NCBI GenBank assembly: GCA_904502285.1
Contig: CAJGEC010000030.1
Coordinates: 1 to 18,942 of the forward strand
DNA from: an uncultured Alistipes sp.
GTDB lineage: Bacteria > Bacteroidota > Bacteroidia > Bacteroidales > Rikenellaceae
Direction of reading: 5' to 3'
DNA: 18,942 nucleotides
Positions 1 to 6,743 of the stretch are shown here, one piece after another. Below the pieces are notes generated by a model. That model was not told where the DNA came from. It saw only the letters and a list, made by a program, of their open reading frames with translations, and ran no database searches. Each line of letters starts with the position of its first letter. Positions within the stretch are counted from its first letter, which is position 1. The position numbers were made by a program, and so were the translations under genes.

Positions 1-35
1 GCGTTGAGTTCCTTAATGTATTCTACTACAGTCAT
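1..35 (-). CDS. 5' end of an unidentified leftward gene (partial)
   Basis: An ATG (complement of 33-35) opens a frame reading MTVVEYIKELN and then leaves the window. A TACCTTTG box, an exact match to the Bacteroidetes -7 consensus, lies about 20 nt upstream, which supports a real start. Only about 11 residues are visible, so no function can be assigned. It may belong to whatever lies beyond the tRNA-Thr integration scar. Confidence 0.45.
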   Translation of the reverse strand, partial: MTVVEYIKELN

Positions 36-55
36 ATAGTATATATCTTAATATA

Positions 56-63
56 CAAAGGTA
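56..63 (-). promoter_or_regulatory. Putative -7 box for the leftward gene
   Basis: The minus strand reads TACCTTTG, matching TAnnTTTG exactly. The expected TTTG at -33 is only approximated (a TTTC about 20 nt upstream). It would start a transcript roughly 15 nt ahead of the ATG at 35. Confidence 0.35.
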
Positions 64-70
64 ATAAAGA

Positions 71-229
71 TTATTGAAAGTGAACACCTGAAGTGTCGCT
101 ATTCAGCCTCAACCTCGGCAATGAAACGCTTGACCGCATCGTGTTTGTGTTGAGGTGGCGTATTTTGAGATAGACCGGATATGTGCCATCATCCTTCTTT
201 CGACCGAGTACATAGTTAAAGGTTGCCAT
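71..229 (-). pseudogene. Remnant of a Bacteroidetes tyrosine recombinase (integrase)
   Basis: A 52-codon frame starts at 229 behind a GGAG and reads MATFNYVLG, then RKKDDGTYPVYLKIRHLN. This resembles the N-terminal arm-binding segment of Bacteroidetes phage/ICE integrases, which are usually about 400 residues. After roughly 30 residues the family-like sequence stops. The neighbouring frame then offers DAVKRFIAEVEAE followed by a stop (99-101), which looks like a natural protein C-terminus. The simplest reading is an internal deletion that fused the first codons to the last ones out of frame. No catalytic R..HxxR..Y region remains, so it cannot be an active recombinase. The family call rests on recognition of the N-terminus only. 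Confidence 0.6.
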
Positions 230-231
230 AG

Positions 232-268
232 ATTACTCCATTTACTCTGTATTTACTCTGTTTTACTC
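232..268 (-). repeat. Four short direct repeats (GAGTAAA type) ahead of the integrase remnant
   Basis: On the minus strand GAGTAAA occurs three times and GAGTAAT once (the positions of TTTACTC or ATTACTC on plus: 262-268, 252-258, 241-247, 232-238), about one helical turn apart, ending just before the integrase start codon. Spaced direct repeats here could be arm-type binding sites for the recombinase; that role is inferred. Confidence 0.5.
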
Positions 269-384
269 ACGATAAAGATAGATAATATAAATGGAATAAG
301 GAAATAAATTAACTCTTTTCTTATAATGTAAGATGTAAGTTAATCATTGATAAATGGGCTTATAGGCTGATTTAGAGGTATATA

Positions 385-418
385 TAAAACAAAAGAGAGA
401 AGCACGATGTCTTCTCTC
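385..418 (-). terminator. Intrinsic terminator behind the distal tRNA-Thr 3' copy
   Basis: GAGAGAAG (395-402) and CTTCTCTC (411-418) form a perfect 8-bp stem with an 8-nt loop. Read leftward it is followed by TTTTGTTTT. It sits a few bases past the tRNA 3'-end copy at 422-445, just as a terminator follows the intact tRNA. Confidence 0.7.
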
Positions 419-421
419 CTT

Positions 422-445
422 TGAGCTGTTGATCAGGCTTAACTG
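422..445 (-). repeat. Distal copy of the tRNA-Thr 3' end (att-like)
   Basis: It matches 779-803, the last bases of tRNA-Thr plus two flanking bases, at every position except one deleted base in the T-loop region. The tRNA body is absent, so this is not a working tRNA. It is best read as a displaced 3' end left by integration at the tRNA. Confidence 0.7.
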
Positions 446-522
446 CGCTTCGCTTGTTTAGCCTTGTGGCGCTAAGGAGATCAAAAGATTATAATAGCCG
501 CAGATAGCGATATTTATTTTCA

Positions 523-560
523 AGGGCAATACCGTATATGCAAGCATAAGGTATTGCCCT
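523..560. repeat. Inverted repeat, 11-bp perfect stem
   Basis: AGGGCAATACC (523-533) pairs with GGTATTGCCCT (550-560) around a 16-nt loop, and flanking T-rich and A-rich runs extend the symmetry. Neither strand has a U-run on the 3' side of the stem, so it is not a standard terminator. It lies inside the tRNA-Thr scar. Confidence 0.5.
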
Positions 561-588
561 AAAAAACAAATGCCACCTTGCGGTGGCA
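561..588 (-). terminator. Intrinsic terminator behind the middle tRNA-Thr 3' copy
   Basis: On the minus strand TGCCACC and GGTGGCA form a 7-bp stem closed by a GCAA tetraloop, followed by TTTGTTTTTT. It lies 23 nt past the tRNA 3'-end copy at 611-638. Confidence 0.65.
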
Positions 589-610
589 CTACTATAATCT
601 TTCATCTCTC

Positions 611-638
611 TGAGCTGTTGACGAGGCTTGAACTGACG
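611..638 (-). repeat. Middle copy of the tRNA-Thr 3' end (att-like)
   Basis: This 28-nt stretch matches 779-806 with two adjacent mismatches in the T-stem. It contains the 3' acceptor arm, T-arm and two bases of 3' flank but no 5' half. Confidence 0.7.
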
Positions 639-681
639 GATGCTTATGCACCCGTAGGGTTATATTTACAATCCTCCCAAA

Positions 682-701
682 CCCTCCTTTGAAAAGGAGG
701 G
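682..701. repeat. Perfect GC-rich hairpin in the tRNA scar
   Basis: CCCTCCTTT (682-690) and AAAGGAGGG (693-701) are perfectly complementary. There is no clear U-run on either side. It could be part of a small dispersed repeat; only one copy is visible in this window. Confidence 0.45.
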
Positions 702-705
702 CTTT

Positions 706-722
706 AGAGGTCGCCAGTTCAA
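706..722 (+). repeat. Inverted fragment of tRNA-Thr (variable loop and T-arm)
   Basis: This 17-nt stretch matches the variable-loop and T-arm bases of tRNA-Thr with one substitution, but on the plus strand, opposite to the intact gene and to the copies at 422 and 611. With the 611-638 copy it makes a long inverted pair around about 70 bases. Confidence 0.45.
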
Positions 723-740
723 CCAACCCAATAAATGACA

Positions 741-775
741 AAAAACAAGTGTTACCCAAAGGCAACACTTGTTTT
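741..775 (-). terminator. Terminator of tRNA-Thr
   Basis: A long stem (AAAAACAAGTGTT with AACACTTGTTTTT, then CC/GG inside one mismatch) lies a few bases after the tRNA 3' end and carries a U-run when read leftward. Confidence 0.85.
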
Positions 776-780
776 TCGTG

Positions 781-852
<72 letters not shown>

Positions 853-884
853 AATAATAAACCCTACTCCAATGAAAGAGTGCG

Positions 885-916
885 CAAAAGTATATAAGTT
901 TTTTCTAAACTGCAAA
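885..916 (-). promoter_or_regulatory. Promoter of tRNA-Thr
   Basis: The minus strand shows TTTG (913-916), a 20-nt gap and TACTTTTG (885-892). Both boxes and the spacing match the Bacteroidetes housekeeping sigma consensus. The predicted start is about 25 nt before the tRNA. Confidence 0.8.
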
Positions 917-1012
917 TTTTTTGCCCACTTTTTTATGCTAAGAGCAATGTTAGTTTGTCAAATAAACTGCCTAAATAAGCGTAACTATTTATGAATGAGC
1001 GATGTATTAATA

Positions 1013-2503
1013 TTACATCTTGATTATATTTTCTACACCCATTTCGGTTACTTGCTTGATAAGTTCGTCGTTGTTATCCGAAACAACCAGTAGCTTATCG
1101 CCCTTCGATAGGATGGTGTCGCCCTTCGGCACGAAGTATTCACCCGCGCGGTAGACCATAACAACGAGGGTATGGCCCGGAAGGCGAATATCCTTAAGAG
1201 TGTTGCCTCGCTTGAGCATAGCGTTGTTAATCTCTATCTCCGAGAACTCGCTCTTAATATGGTCGGGAACGACGAGCTTAAAGGTGCGCTCCTTTTCGGT
1301 GAAGGAGAGGTTGAGCCAGTTGGCCATACCGCTCACCGTAGTACCCTGAACAAGGAGCGAGATGATGGTAATGACGAAGACCACGTTGAAGAGGTAGTCA
1401 GAGTTCTCCACACCATTATTAATAGTATAGATGGCGAAGATGATTGGCACAGCACCACGGAGTCCCACCCACGAGATGTAAAGTCGGGCCTTGGTAGTAA
1501 ACTGCCTAAAGGGTGAGAGGCTGATGAGTGTTGCCACGGGACGTGCCACGAATATCATAAACAGACCAATAGCAATACCCATAAATATTACCTCTGGGCT
1601 AAGAAGATCCTGGAGGTCGGCATAGAGACCAAGGAGCAGGAACAGCACGATCTGCAAAAGCCACGTGAAACTATCGAAGAAGGTGCGCAGCATATTACGG
1701 TGGACAATCTTGAGGTTACCAACCACAAGACCAGCGATATAGACGGCCAAATATCCATTGCCGTAGGCCATCGTCGTAATGCCGAAGGTGAAGAAGGCAC
1801 AGGCAAGTAGCAGTACCGAGTAGAGCGAGGTATTGCTACGTATGTTGATATTGTTGAGCATCCACACCGTAACGCGACCAAAGCCGTAGCCGAGGCCTGC
1901 ACCGAGGAGCATTTGCACGATGAAAGTACCCACGGCACTCCAAAGGTTGAGGTCCGTACCTTGGCTCACGATGCTCACCAAGACCACGGTGAGGATATAG
2001 GCCATAGGGTCGTTACTACCGCTCTCCAACTCAAGCAGAGGACGTAGGTTTTGTTGTAACCCCTGCTTCTTGGTACGTAGGATGGAGAATACCGAGGCCG
2101 AGTCCGTAGAACTCACCGTGGCGGCGAGGAGCAGGGCGAATGGTAGGGTTAGATTCTCTAAGCCAAAGAGGGGTGCGACGAGGTATATAAATCCACCGAC
2201 GATAAGGGCGGTGAGGATAACACCGAGCGTGGCCATAACCACGCCAGGTGCCATCACAGGACGTATCTCCTTGAAATTCGTATCCATACCACCAGAGTAG
2301 AGGATGATACAGAGGGCTATCATACCGACGAACTCTGCGAACTCCGACGAATTGAAATTTATGAAGTCGTTGTAGCCAAAGAGGATACCCACACCAAGGA
2401 ATAGAAGCAGGGCGGGGGCACCAAGTCGGTATGCCGCCTTTCCGGCAAGCACAGCGATAAAGAGCAACAAGGCTACTACTACAAGGAAGTTGTCAGTCAG
2501 CAT
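1013..2503 (-). CDS. nhaP2: K+/H+ antiporter, NhaP2/CvrA type, with C-terminal RCK_C (TrkA-C) domain
   Basis: Exports K+ (possibly Na+) across the inner membrane in exchange for protons, supporting pH and ion balance. The 496-residue product has about a dozen hydrophobic segments over residues 1-395, typical of the CPA1 family. SSTDSASVF (131-139) and ELESGSNDPMA (158-168), with the paired Asn-Asp of CPA1 exchangers at 164-165, match the family closely. Residues about 410-496 form a soluble tail that looks like an RCK_C ligand-binding domain, as in CvrA. The ATG at 2503 begins directly with the first membrane segment. It is the last gene of a leftward run and lies 49 nt after the small membrane protein. 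The ion actually moved cannot be told from sequence. Confidence 0.9.
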   Translation of the reverse strand: MLTDNFLVVVALLLFIAVLAGKAAYRLGAPALLLFLGVGILFGYNDFINFNSSEFAEFVGMIALCIILYSGGMDTNFKEIRPVMAPGVVMATLGVILTALIVGGFIYLVAPLFGLENLTLPFALLLAATVSSTDSASVFSILRTKKQGLQQNLRPLLELESGSNDPMAYILTVVLVSIVSQGTDLNLWSAVGTFIVQMLLGAGLGYGFGRVTVWMLNNINIRSNTSLYSVLLLACAFFTFGITTMAYGNGYLAVYIAGLVVGNLKIVHRNMLRTFFDSFTWLLQIVLFLLLGLYADLQDLLSPEVIFMGIAIGLFMIFVARPVATLISLSPFRQFTTKARLYISWVGLRGAVPIIFAIYTINNGVENSDYLFNVVFVITIISLLVQGTTVSGMANWLNLSFTEKERTFKLVVPDHIKSEFSEIEINNAMLKRGNTLKDIRLPGHTLVVMVYRAGEYFVPKGDTILSKGDKLLVVSDNNDELIKQVTEMGVENIIKM

Positions 2504-2552
2504 AATATATAAGTTTTTATCTCTCGAATCTCAAAGATGACCATATCTCTGG

Positions 2553-3050
2553 TTAGAGGATTATTTTCACGTCGCCAATCAATCGATAGTCGAAGTCTAC
2601 ATACTCGTAGAGTGCGTAGGCCACGATGCTGTTGTCGTTTGCTCGATATTCGGCAAGAACTATTGCCGATATGTTGCTCGTGGGTATCTCCTCCAATTTC
2701 GACTCATCACCTACGGCAAGGTAGTGCTGTAGGGTGTCGAGTTGAGAGCGGTCATAATAGCGTTCGCGGTAGTCCATATAACGCTTTGTTGAGGTAAGGT
2801 ATGGCACAAGTTGGTCGTTTGTGCGACGCATAATGGTTGTGAAAACTCCATATCCAAGCATCGATATACCTGCAATAAGCAGATGCATACTCAGTGCGCT
2901 CGACTTGTCGTCAATGGCTACGATGTTAATAATCAAAAGAACTATACCAATAACCATTATTGTTATAGGTGTTGTAATGGGGCGATGGCGTAACTCCACA
3001 CCATCACCAGGCAAGGCACAGAGCGCCTTGCAAATATCGTTTGCTATCAT
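2553..3050 (-). CDS. Small two-helix membrane protein of unknown function
   Basis: The 165-residue product has a short polar N-terminus (1-24), two hydrophobic segments (about 25-46 and 52-73) and a soluble C-terminal region (74-165) rich in Tyr, Arg and Asp. I do not recognise a family. The two close helices with a long cytoplasmic tail resemble many small Bacteroidales envelope proteins. It lies 49 nt upstream of the antiporter gene on the same strand, so co-transcription is plausible. A strong inverted repeat lies directly upstream of its start. Confidence 0.7.
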   Translation of the reverse strand: MIANDICKALCALPGDGVELRHRPITTPITIMVIGIVLLIINIVAIDDKSSALSMHLLIAGISMLGYGVFTTIMRRTNDQLVPYLTSTKRYMDYRERYYDRSQLDTLQHYLAVGDESKLEEIPTSNISAIVLAEYRANDNSIVAYALYEYVDFDYRLIGDVKIIL

Positions 3051-3056
3051 ATATAG

Positions 3057-3132
3057 TATTATTTAGTTGTTATTCAATTTGTTATCTGTGCCGTGTGGGG
3101 CGGTAATAGGGTGTTGAATCAACTAAATAATA
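3057..3132. repeat. Long inverted repeat between two minus-strand genes
   Basis: TATTATTTAGTTG (3057-3069) is perfectly complementary to CAACTAAATAATA (3120-3132). After a 2-nt bulge, ATTCAA (3072-3077) pairs with TTGAAT (3114-3119). The right arm includes the stop codon of the exported-protein gene and the left arm lies just ahead of the next start codon. No U-run follows on the minus strand except within the stem itself. Confidence 0.6.
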
Positions 3133-3515
3133 AGCCTCACCAGACGCAGTAGGTAGTGCTGTCGTGCGTGAGAGACAAACAATATTTTATGGTTATACAA
3201 TCCATATCGTGAGGCCGCCGTTGTGCTGTCTATAAGACTCGGAGCCTTAAGATGTTGAAATTGTCGAGTATCATAACGTGCAGAGCGTGATAGTGTGCGT
3301 GATGCAGGGACAACACTCTGCGATAGTGGTGCCGATGGTGGGGTCGATACCAACTTCGAGTAGCAACAATTGAATGTTGCCTCGGTGTCGGATGTTGCTG
3401 GCAGAGTAGAGGGGGTGTAGTGCGATTTTGCGACATTGAACTCCTGGGCACTACTCTTTGTAGGGCCTAAGAGCGACACCATTGTCGCAAGAATTATCCA
3501 CACTATCCTGCTCAT
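3123..3515 (-). CDS. Small exported protein of unknown function
   Basis: From the ATG at 3515 the product is 130 residues. It starts with MSRIVWIILATMVSLLG and reaches a likely signal-peptidase I site at SSAQ-EF (about residues 21-24), so it should be secreted to the periplasm. The rest is rich in Ser, Thr, Ala and Arg and resembles no family I know; a Cys-Cys pair lies mid-protein. The frame stays open upstream into the TonB-like gene, but the signal peptide fixes the start at 3515, 11 nt after that gene's stop. The close spacing suggests one operon with the TonB-like gene. Whether it is made is less certain than for its neighbours. Confidence 0.6.
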   Translation of the reverse strand: MSRIVWIILATMVSLLGPTKSSAQEFNVAKSHYTPSTLPATSDTEATFNCCYSKLVSTPPSAPLSQSVVPASRTLSRSARYDTRQFQHLKAPSLIDSTTAASRYGLYNHKILFVSHARQHYLLRLVRLII

Positions 3516-3526
3516 ACGGTATTTGT

Positions 3527-4345
3527 TTATTGTGCCACGAAGGTATAAGTTATTGTTCCTCGGTGCGATACAGGAGCCGAGCCATCGATTTTGAAGAGTG
3601 TGCGGTGGTGACGAGCCGCGGCCAAGGCCTGCTCGTTGAGTTCCGCATTTGTCGAGGAGTTGATGCGTGCCGCAGTCACCGCGCCATTGCGGTCGAGCCA
3701 CACATCTACCACTACGACACCTCCGCTCTTTGTGCGGTAGGCTGGAACGTATAGGTCGCGGTGGTGGCGTACGGGGTCGGTGAAGTTGTAGGCCACGGTC
3801 ACAGCGCCCGAAAACTTACCCTTGTCGCCACTTCCCTTAGCGCCTCCAGAGCCACCTCCAGAGCCACCCTTAACCATAGAGGATACCTCGCGCATACCAC
3901 TCTCGTAGTTACTACGATTATCCGACATATCCTGAGAGATCTTATCCATCATCTGTTGCATATCGCTGTCGTAGTTCATCTCGGCCTTAGAACCAGCCGT
4001 CTCGGCAGCATCGTTAGACTGCAAATTTTTCACCTTCTCGATGGCTGCCATACGACGATTGATATCCTCCTGAAGTTGGTCGCGGCGCTTCTTAAGTTTT
4101 TCGACCTCCTCCTCCGAGGGAATCTCTTCGACAAGTTCTATGATATACTCTTGAGGACGCAGCTCTACGTTGTAACGTGCTGTGGCTAAGAATGTTCCGC
4201 CAATCATAAATATAGCAATAACGACCAATAGACCCACACGATGAGCATATAGCCACTCGCCAAAAGTCTCGGAACGGGTGTCGCCGAGATTTATATTTTT
4301 GCGATGGCGTGTGGCATTTTGCATATTTTGGTTACGTTGTTGCAT
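3527..4345 (-). CDS. TonB-family energy-transducer-like protein
   Basis: The 272-residue product has a basic cytoplasmic N-terminus (1-35), one membrane segment (about 37-55), a charged likely coiled coil (about 70-108), a Gly/Ser-rich linker near 160-178 and a C-terminal domain (about 180-272) with the VVVDVWLDRNGAVTAARI and TITYTFVAQ strands seen in TonB_C domains. TonB proteins carry proton-motive energy to outer-membrane receptors. Unlike classical TonB it has a coiled coil and Gly-rich linker in place of a Pro-Glu/Pro-Lys spacer, a form frequent in Bacteroidetes. No exbB/exbD or receptor gene is nearby, so its partner is unknown. It is divergent from lpxC/fabZ, with a 154-nt shared upstream region. 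Confidence 0.8.
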   Translation of the reverse strand: MQQRNQNMQNATRHRKNINLGDTRSETFGEWLYAHRVGLLVVIAIFMIGGTFLATARYNVELRPQEYIIELVEEIPSEEEVEKLKKRRDQLQEDINRRMAAIEKVKNLQSNDAAETAGSKAEMNYDSDMQQMMDKISQDMSDNRSNYESGMREVSSMVKGGSGGGSGGAKGSGDKGKFSGAVTVAYNFTDPVRHHRDLYVPAYRTKSGGVVVVDVWLDRNGAVTAARINSSTNAELNEQALAAARHHRTLFKIDGSAPVSHRGTITYTFVAQ

Positions 4346-4378
4346 ATCTCAAAACTTGTTGTCGGACATAATTCAATG

Positions 4379-4386
4379 CAAAAATA
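4379..4386 (-). promoter_or_regulatory. Putative -7 box for the TonB-like gene
   Basis: The minus strand reads TATTTTTG, an exact TAnnTTTG match about 34 nt before the ATG at 4345. No TTTG is visible at the right distance upstream, so support is partial. Confidence 0.4.
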
Positions 4387-4408
4387 GTAATTTTTTTAAT
4401 ATTTTTAG

Positions 4409-4416
4409 TATATTTG
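4409..4416 (+). promoter_or_regulatory. Putative -7 box for lpxC/fabZ
   Basis: TATATTTG is an exact TAnnTTTG match about 84 nt upstream of the lpxC start. The region before it is A/T-rich without a clear TTTG. It would give a leader of about 75 nt that contains a small hairpin and a short ATG frame. Confidence 0.45.
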
Positions 4417-4423
4417 TGCCATT

Positions 4424-4480
4424 ATGACGAAATTAATGGAGATAATATCTACTCCTTGGAGTAGCACTCTCCGAATATGA
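4424..4480 (+). other. Possible leader ORF with overlapping hairpin ahead of lpxC/fabZ
   Basis: In the predicted lpxC leader an ATG opens an 18-codon frame (MTKLMEIISTPWSSTLRI) ending at 4480, 19 nt before the lpxC ATG. Its middle overlaps a palindrome, CTACTCC/GGAGTAG (4449-4464). There is no family support for translation, and it could be chance. Confidence 0.2.
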
Positions 4481-4499
4481 ACATAAAAACAGAACTATT

Positions 4500-5885
4500 A
4501 TGGCGAATAAACAGCGAACACTTGCTTCGGCAATATCGTTTGAGGGAAAGGGATTGCATACAGGTTTGCAGGTTAAGATGACCGTTAACCCTGCAGAGGC
4601 TAATCACGGTATCACCTTCCGTCGTGTAGATATCGAGGGATGTCCCGAAGTACCAGCGCTTTGCGAATATGTTACCGATACCTCGCGTGGCACAACAATC
4701 GAGTCGGGTGAGGCTAAGGTGAGCACCATCGAGCATATTATGTCGGCACTCTGGACTCTCGGAGTGGATAACGCAACCATCGATATCAATGCACCTGAGA
4801 CCCCTATTATGGATGGTTCGGCTCAGGAGTATGCACGAACAATTATCGAGGTGGGAACTGTGGAGCAGGAGGCTGACCGTAAGTACTTCGAGGTTACGGA
4901 GAAGCAGGTCTACACCCTCCCAGAGAAGGGTGTTGCCATTGTCATCTATCCCGACGATGAGTACTCAGTATCGGTACACGTAGATTACAACTCTAAGGTT
5001 GTTGGTAACCAGTATGCCACCTATTGCAAGGAGGATAACTACGTGGAGAAGATTGCTATGTGCCGAACATTTGTCTTCTTGCACGAGCTTGAGCCACTTA
5101 TGAAGATGAATCTCATCAAGGGTGGTGACTTGGATAACGCTATTGTGGTTGTTGAGAATCCAGTATCAGAGGATCAGCTCAGCCACCTCAAAACTATCTT
5201 CGGTAAGGATGATATCCATATCACAGGTGGTTACTTGAACAACCAGCAGTTGCGCGCTAACAACGAGTTGGCTCGTCACAAGCTTCTCGACTTGTTGGGA
5301 GACTTCGCATTGCTCGGAATGCGTATCAAGGGCCGTGTTTGGGCAACCCGTCCAGGCCACTTCGCCAATACAGAGTTTATGAAGGAACTCTCGCGTGCTA
5401 TCCGTCGTAGCGGTGAGAAGCCTGCATTTAAGTATAGCGCTAAGGAGCAGCCACTTATGGATATCAATCGCATCAAGTCGTTGTTGCCACACCGCCCTCC
5501 ATTCTTGCTCGTAGACCGTGTCTTCCATATCGAGGATAATGCTATTGGCGGTATCAAGAATGTATCTATGAATGAGCCATTCTTCGTGGGTCACTTCCCT
5601 GAAGAGCCAGTGATGCCAGGTGTGCTTATCGTCGAGGCATTGGCACAGTGTTGTGGTATCTTGGTATTGAGCCGTGTTGAGGATCCTGAGAGCTACTCTA
5701 CATACTTCCTTAAGGCCGATGGTGTTAAGTGGAAGAAGAAGGTTGTGCCAGGCGACACATTGCAGCTTGAGTGCCATATCGTGGATATGCGTCGCGGTAT
5801 TTGCACCGCAGTATGTAAGGCCTTCACTGGAGGTCAGTTGGCTTGCGAGGCTACGCTCACTGCACAGATTGCCAAGAAGAAATAA
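4500..5885 (+). CDS. lpxC/fabZ: Bifunctional UDP-3-O-acyl-GlcNAc deacetylase / (3R)-hydroxyacyl-ACP dehydratase (LpxC-FabZ fusion)
   Basis: One 461-residue protein joins two enzymes. Residues 1 to about 308 are LpxC, the zinc-dependent deacetylase that commits UDP-acyl-GlcNAc to lipid A. The catalytic Glu78 and zinc ligands His79 (STIEH), His260 and Asp264 (ELARHKLLD) are present, as is the general-acid His287 (GHFANTE). Residues about 318-461 are FabZ, which dehydrates 3-hydroxyacyl-ACP in fatty acid synthesis, with catalytic His365 in GHFPEEPVMPG and Glu379 in VEALAQ. The two enzymes draw on the same hydroxyacyl-ACP pool. The fusion is characteristic of Bacteroidetes. Both halves look intact. 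lpxA follows after 25 nt. Confidence 0.97.
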   Translation: MANKQRTLASAISFEGKGLHTGLQVKMTVNPAEANHGITFRRVDIEGCPEVPALCEYVTDTSRGTTIESGEAKVSTIEHIMSALWTLGVDNATIDINAPETPIMDGSAQEYARTIIEVGTVEQEADRKYFEVTEKQVYTLPEKGVAIVIYPDDEYSVSVHVDYNSKVVGNQYATYCKEDNYVEKIAMCRTFVFLHELEPLMKMNLIKGGDLDNAIVVVENPVSEDQLSHLKTIFGKDDIHITGGYLNNQQLRANNELARHKLLDLLGDFALLGMRIKGRVWATRPGHFANTEFMKELSRAIRRSGEKPAFKYSAKEQPLMDINRIKSLLPHRPPFLLVDRVFHIEDNAIGGIKNVSMNEPFFVGHFPEEPVMPGVLIVEALAQCCGILVLSRVEDPESYSTYFLKADGVKWKKKVVPGDTLQLECHIVDMRRGICTAVCKAFTGGQLACEATLTAQIAKKK

Positions 5886-5910
5886 TTTAACTATATAATT
5901 GAGAATCAGT

Positions 5911-6696
5911 ATGATTAGTAATTTGGCTTACGTTCATCCAGACGCCAAGATTGGCAAGAACGTGACTATTGAGCCATTTGCCTACGTCGAGGGCGACGTG
6001 GTGATTGGCGACGACTGTTGGATTGGTCCACACGCTATTATATATAATGGTGCTCGTCTCGGTAAGGGTAACAAGGTGCATCCGGGTGCTTGTATCGCTT
6101 GTTTGCCACAGGACTTGAAGTTCGCTGGCGAGCAGACCACAGCAGTCATTGGCGACTATAACGATATTCGTGAGTGTGTGACCATCGCACGTGGTACAGC
6201 CTCTCGTGGCACTACCGTTGTTGGAGATCATAACCTCCTTATGGCATACGTACACGTTGCTCACGACGACGTTGTTGGTAGCCATTGTGTTATTGCTAAT
6301 CGTGTCTCTTTGGCTGGTGAGGTCGAGGTTGGCGACTGGGTTGTTATTGGTGGCCACGCCGCTTTGCACCAGTGGATTCATATCGGCGACCACGCAATGA
6401 TTCAGGGTGGAGCGCTTGTTACTCAGGATGTTCCTCCGTTTATCATCGCTACAAATGGTGAGACTCACTATGCAGGAATCAACAAGGTTGGTCTTTCGCG
6501 TCGTGGTTTCACTCCGGAGCAGATTGAGTCTATCCACAACACTTGCCGTATCCTCTTCCAGAGCGAGTTGAACTATATGGCTGGTTGCGACAAGGCTGAG
6601 GCCGAGGTTGCTGAGAGCGCTGAGCGTAACAAACTTATCGAGTTTGTGCGTGGATCAAAGCGAGGTGTGATTAAGCCATACCAGTCGAGAAGGTAG
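5911..6696 (+). CDS. lpxA: UDP-N-acetylglucosamine acyltransferase
   Basis: Transfers a 3-hydroxyacyl chain from ACP to UDP-GlcNAc, the first step of lipid A synthesis. The 261-residue product shows the hexapeptide repeats of a left-handed beta-helix (for example VIGDDCWIGP, RLGKGNKVHP) over about residues 5-190 and the catalytic motif HVAHD, with His118 equivalent to E. coli His125. The C-terminal part is helical, as usual. I chose the ATG at 5911 over an in-frame TTG at 5899 because MISNLAYVHP fits the family N-terminus. It is 25 nt downstream of lpxC/fabZ, in one operon, and ends at a bidirectional terminator. Confidence 0.96.
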   Translation: MISNLAYVHPDAKIGKNVTIEPFAYVEGDVVIGDDCWIGPHAIIYNGARLGKGNKVHPGACIACLPQDLKFAGEQTTAVIGDYNDIRECVTIARGTASRGTTVVGDHNLLMAYVHVAHDDVVGSHCVIANRVSLAGEVEVGDWVVIGGHAALHQWIHIGDHAMIQGGALVTQDVPPFIIATNGETHYAGINKVGLSRRGFTPEQIESIHNTCRILFQSELNYMAGCDKAEAEVAESAERNKLIEFVRGSKRGVIKPYQSRR

Positions 6697-6713
6697 TTGC
6701 CGAGTTATATAAC

Positions 6714-6739
6714 GGAGAGTCTTTGATTCGAGGCTCTCC
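6714..6739 (+). other. Stem-loop after lpxA
   Basis: GGAGAGTCT (6714-6722) and AGGCTCTCC (6731-6739) form a 9-bp stem with one G-U pair and an 8-nt loop. It lacks a U-run but sits directly ahead of the terminator and may protect the lpxA mRNA 3' end. Confidence 0.4.
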
Positions 6740-6743
6740 ACAC

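Noticed and set aside
3516..3701. Upstream extension of the small exported protein into the TonB-like gene
   Set aside because: The extension overlaps the conserved TonB C-terminal domain in another frame, while the signal peptide begins at the ATG at 3515.
5899..5910. TTG start four codons upstream for LpxA
   Set aside because: The ATG at 5911 gives the family N-terminus; TTG is a rare start in this phylum.
5166..6537. Long minus-strand open frames opposite lpxC/fabZ and lpxA
   Set aside because: They overlap complete, motif-bearing genes and give low-complexity, family-less translations.
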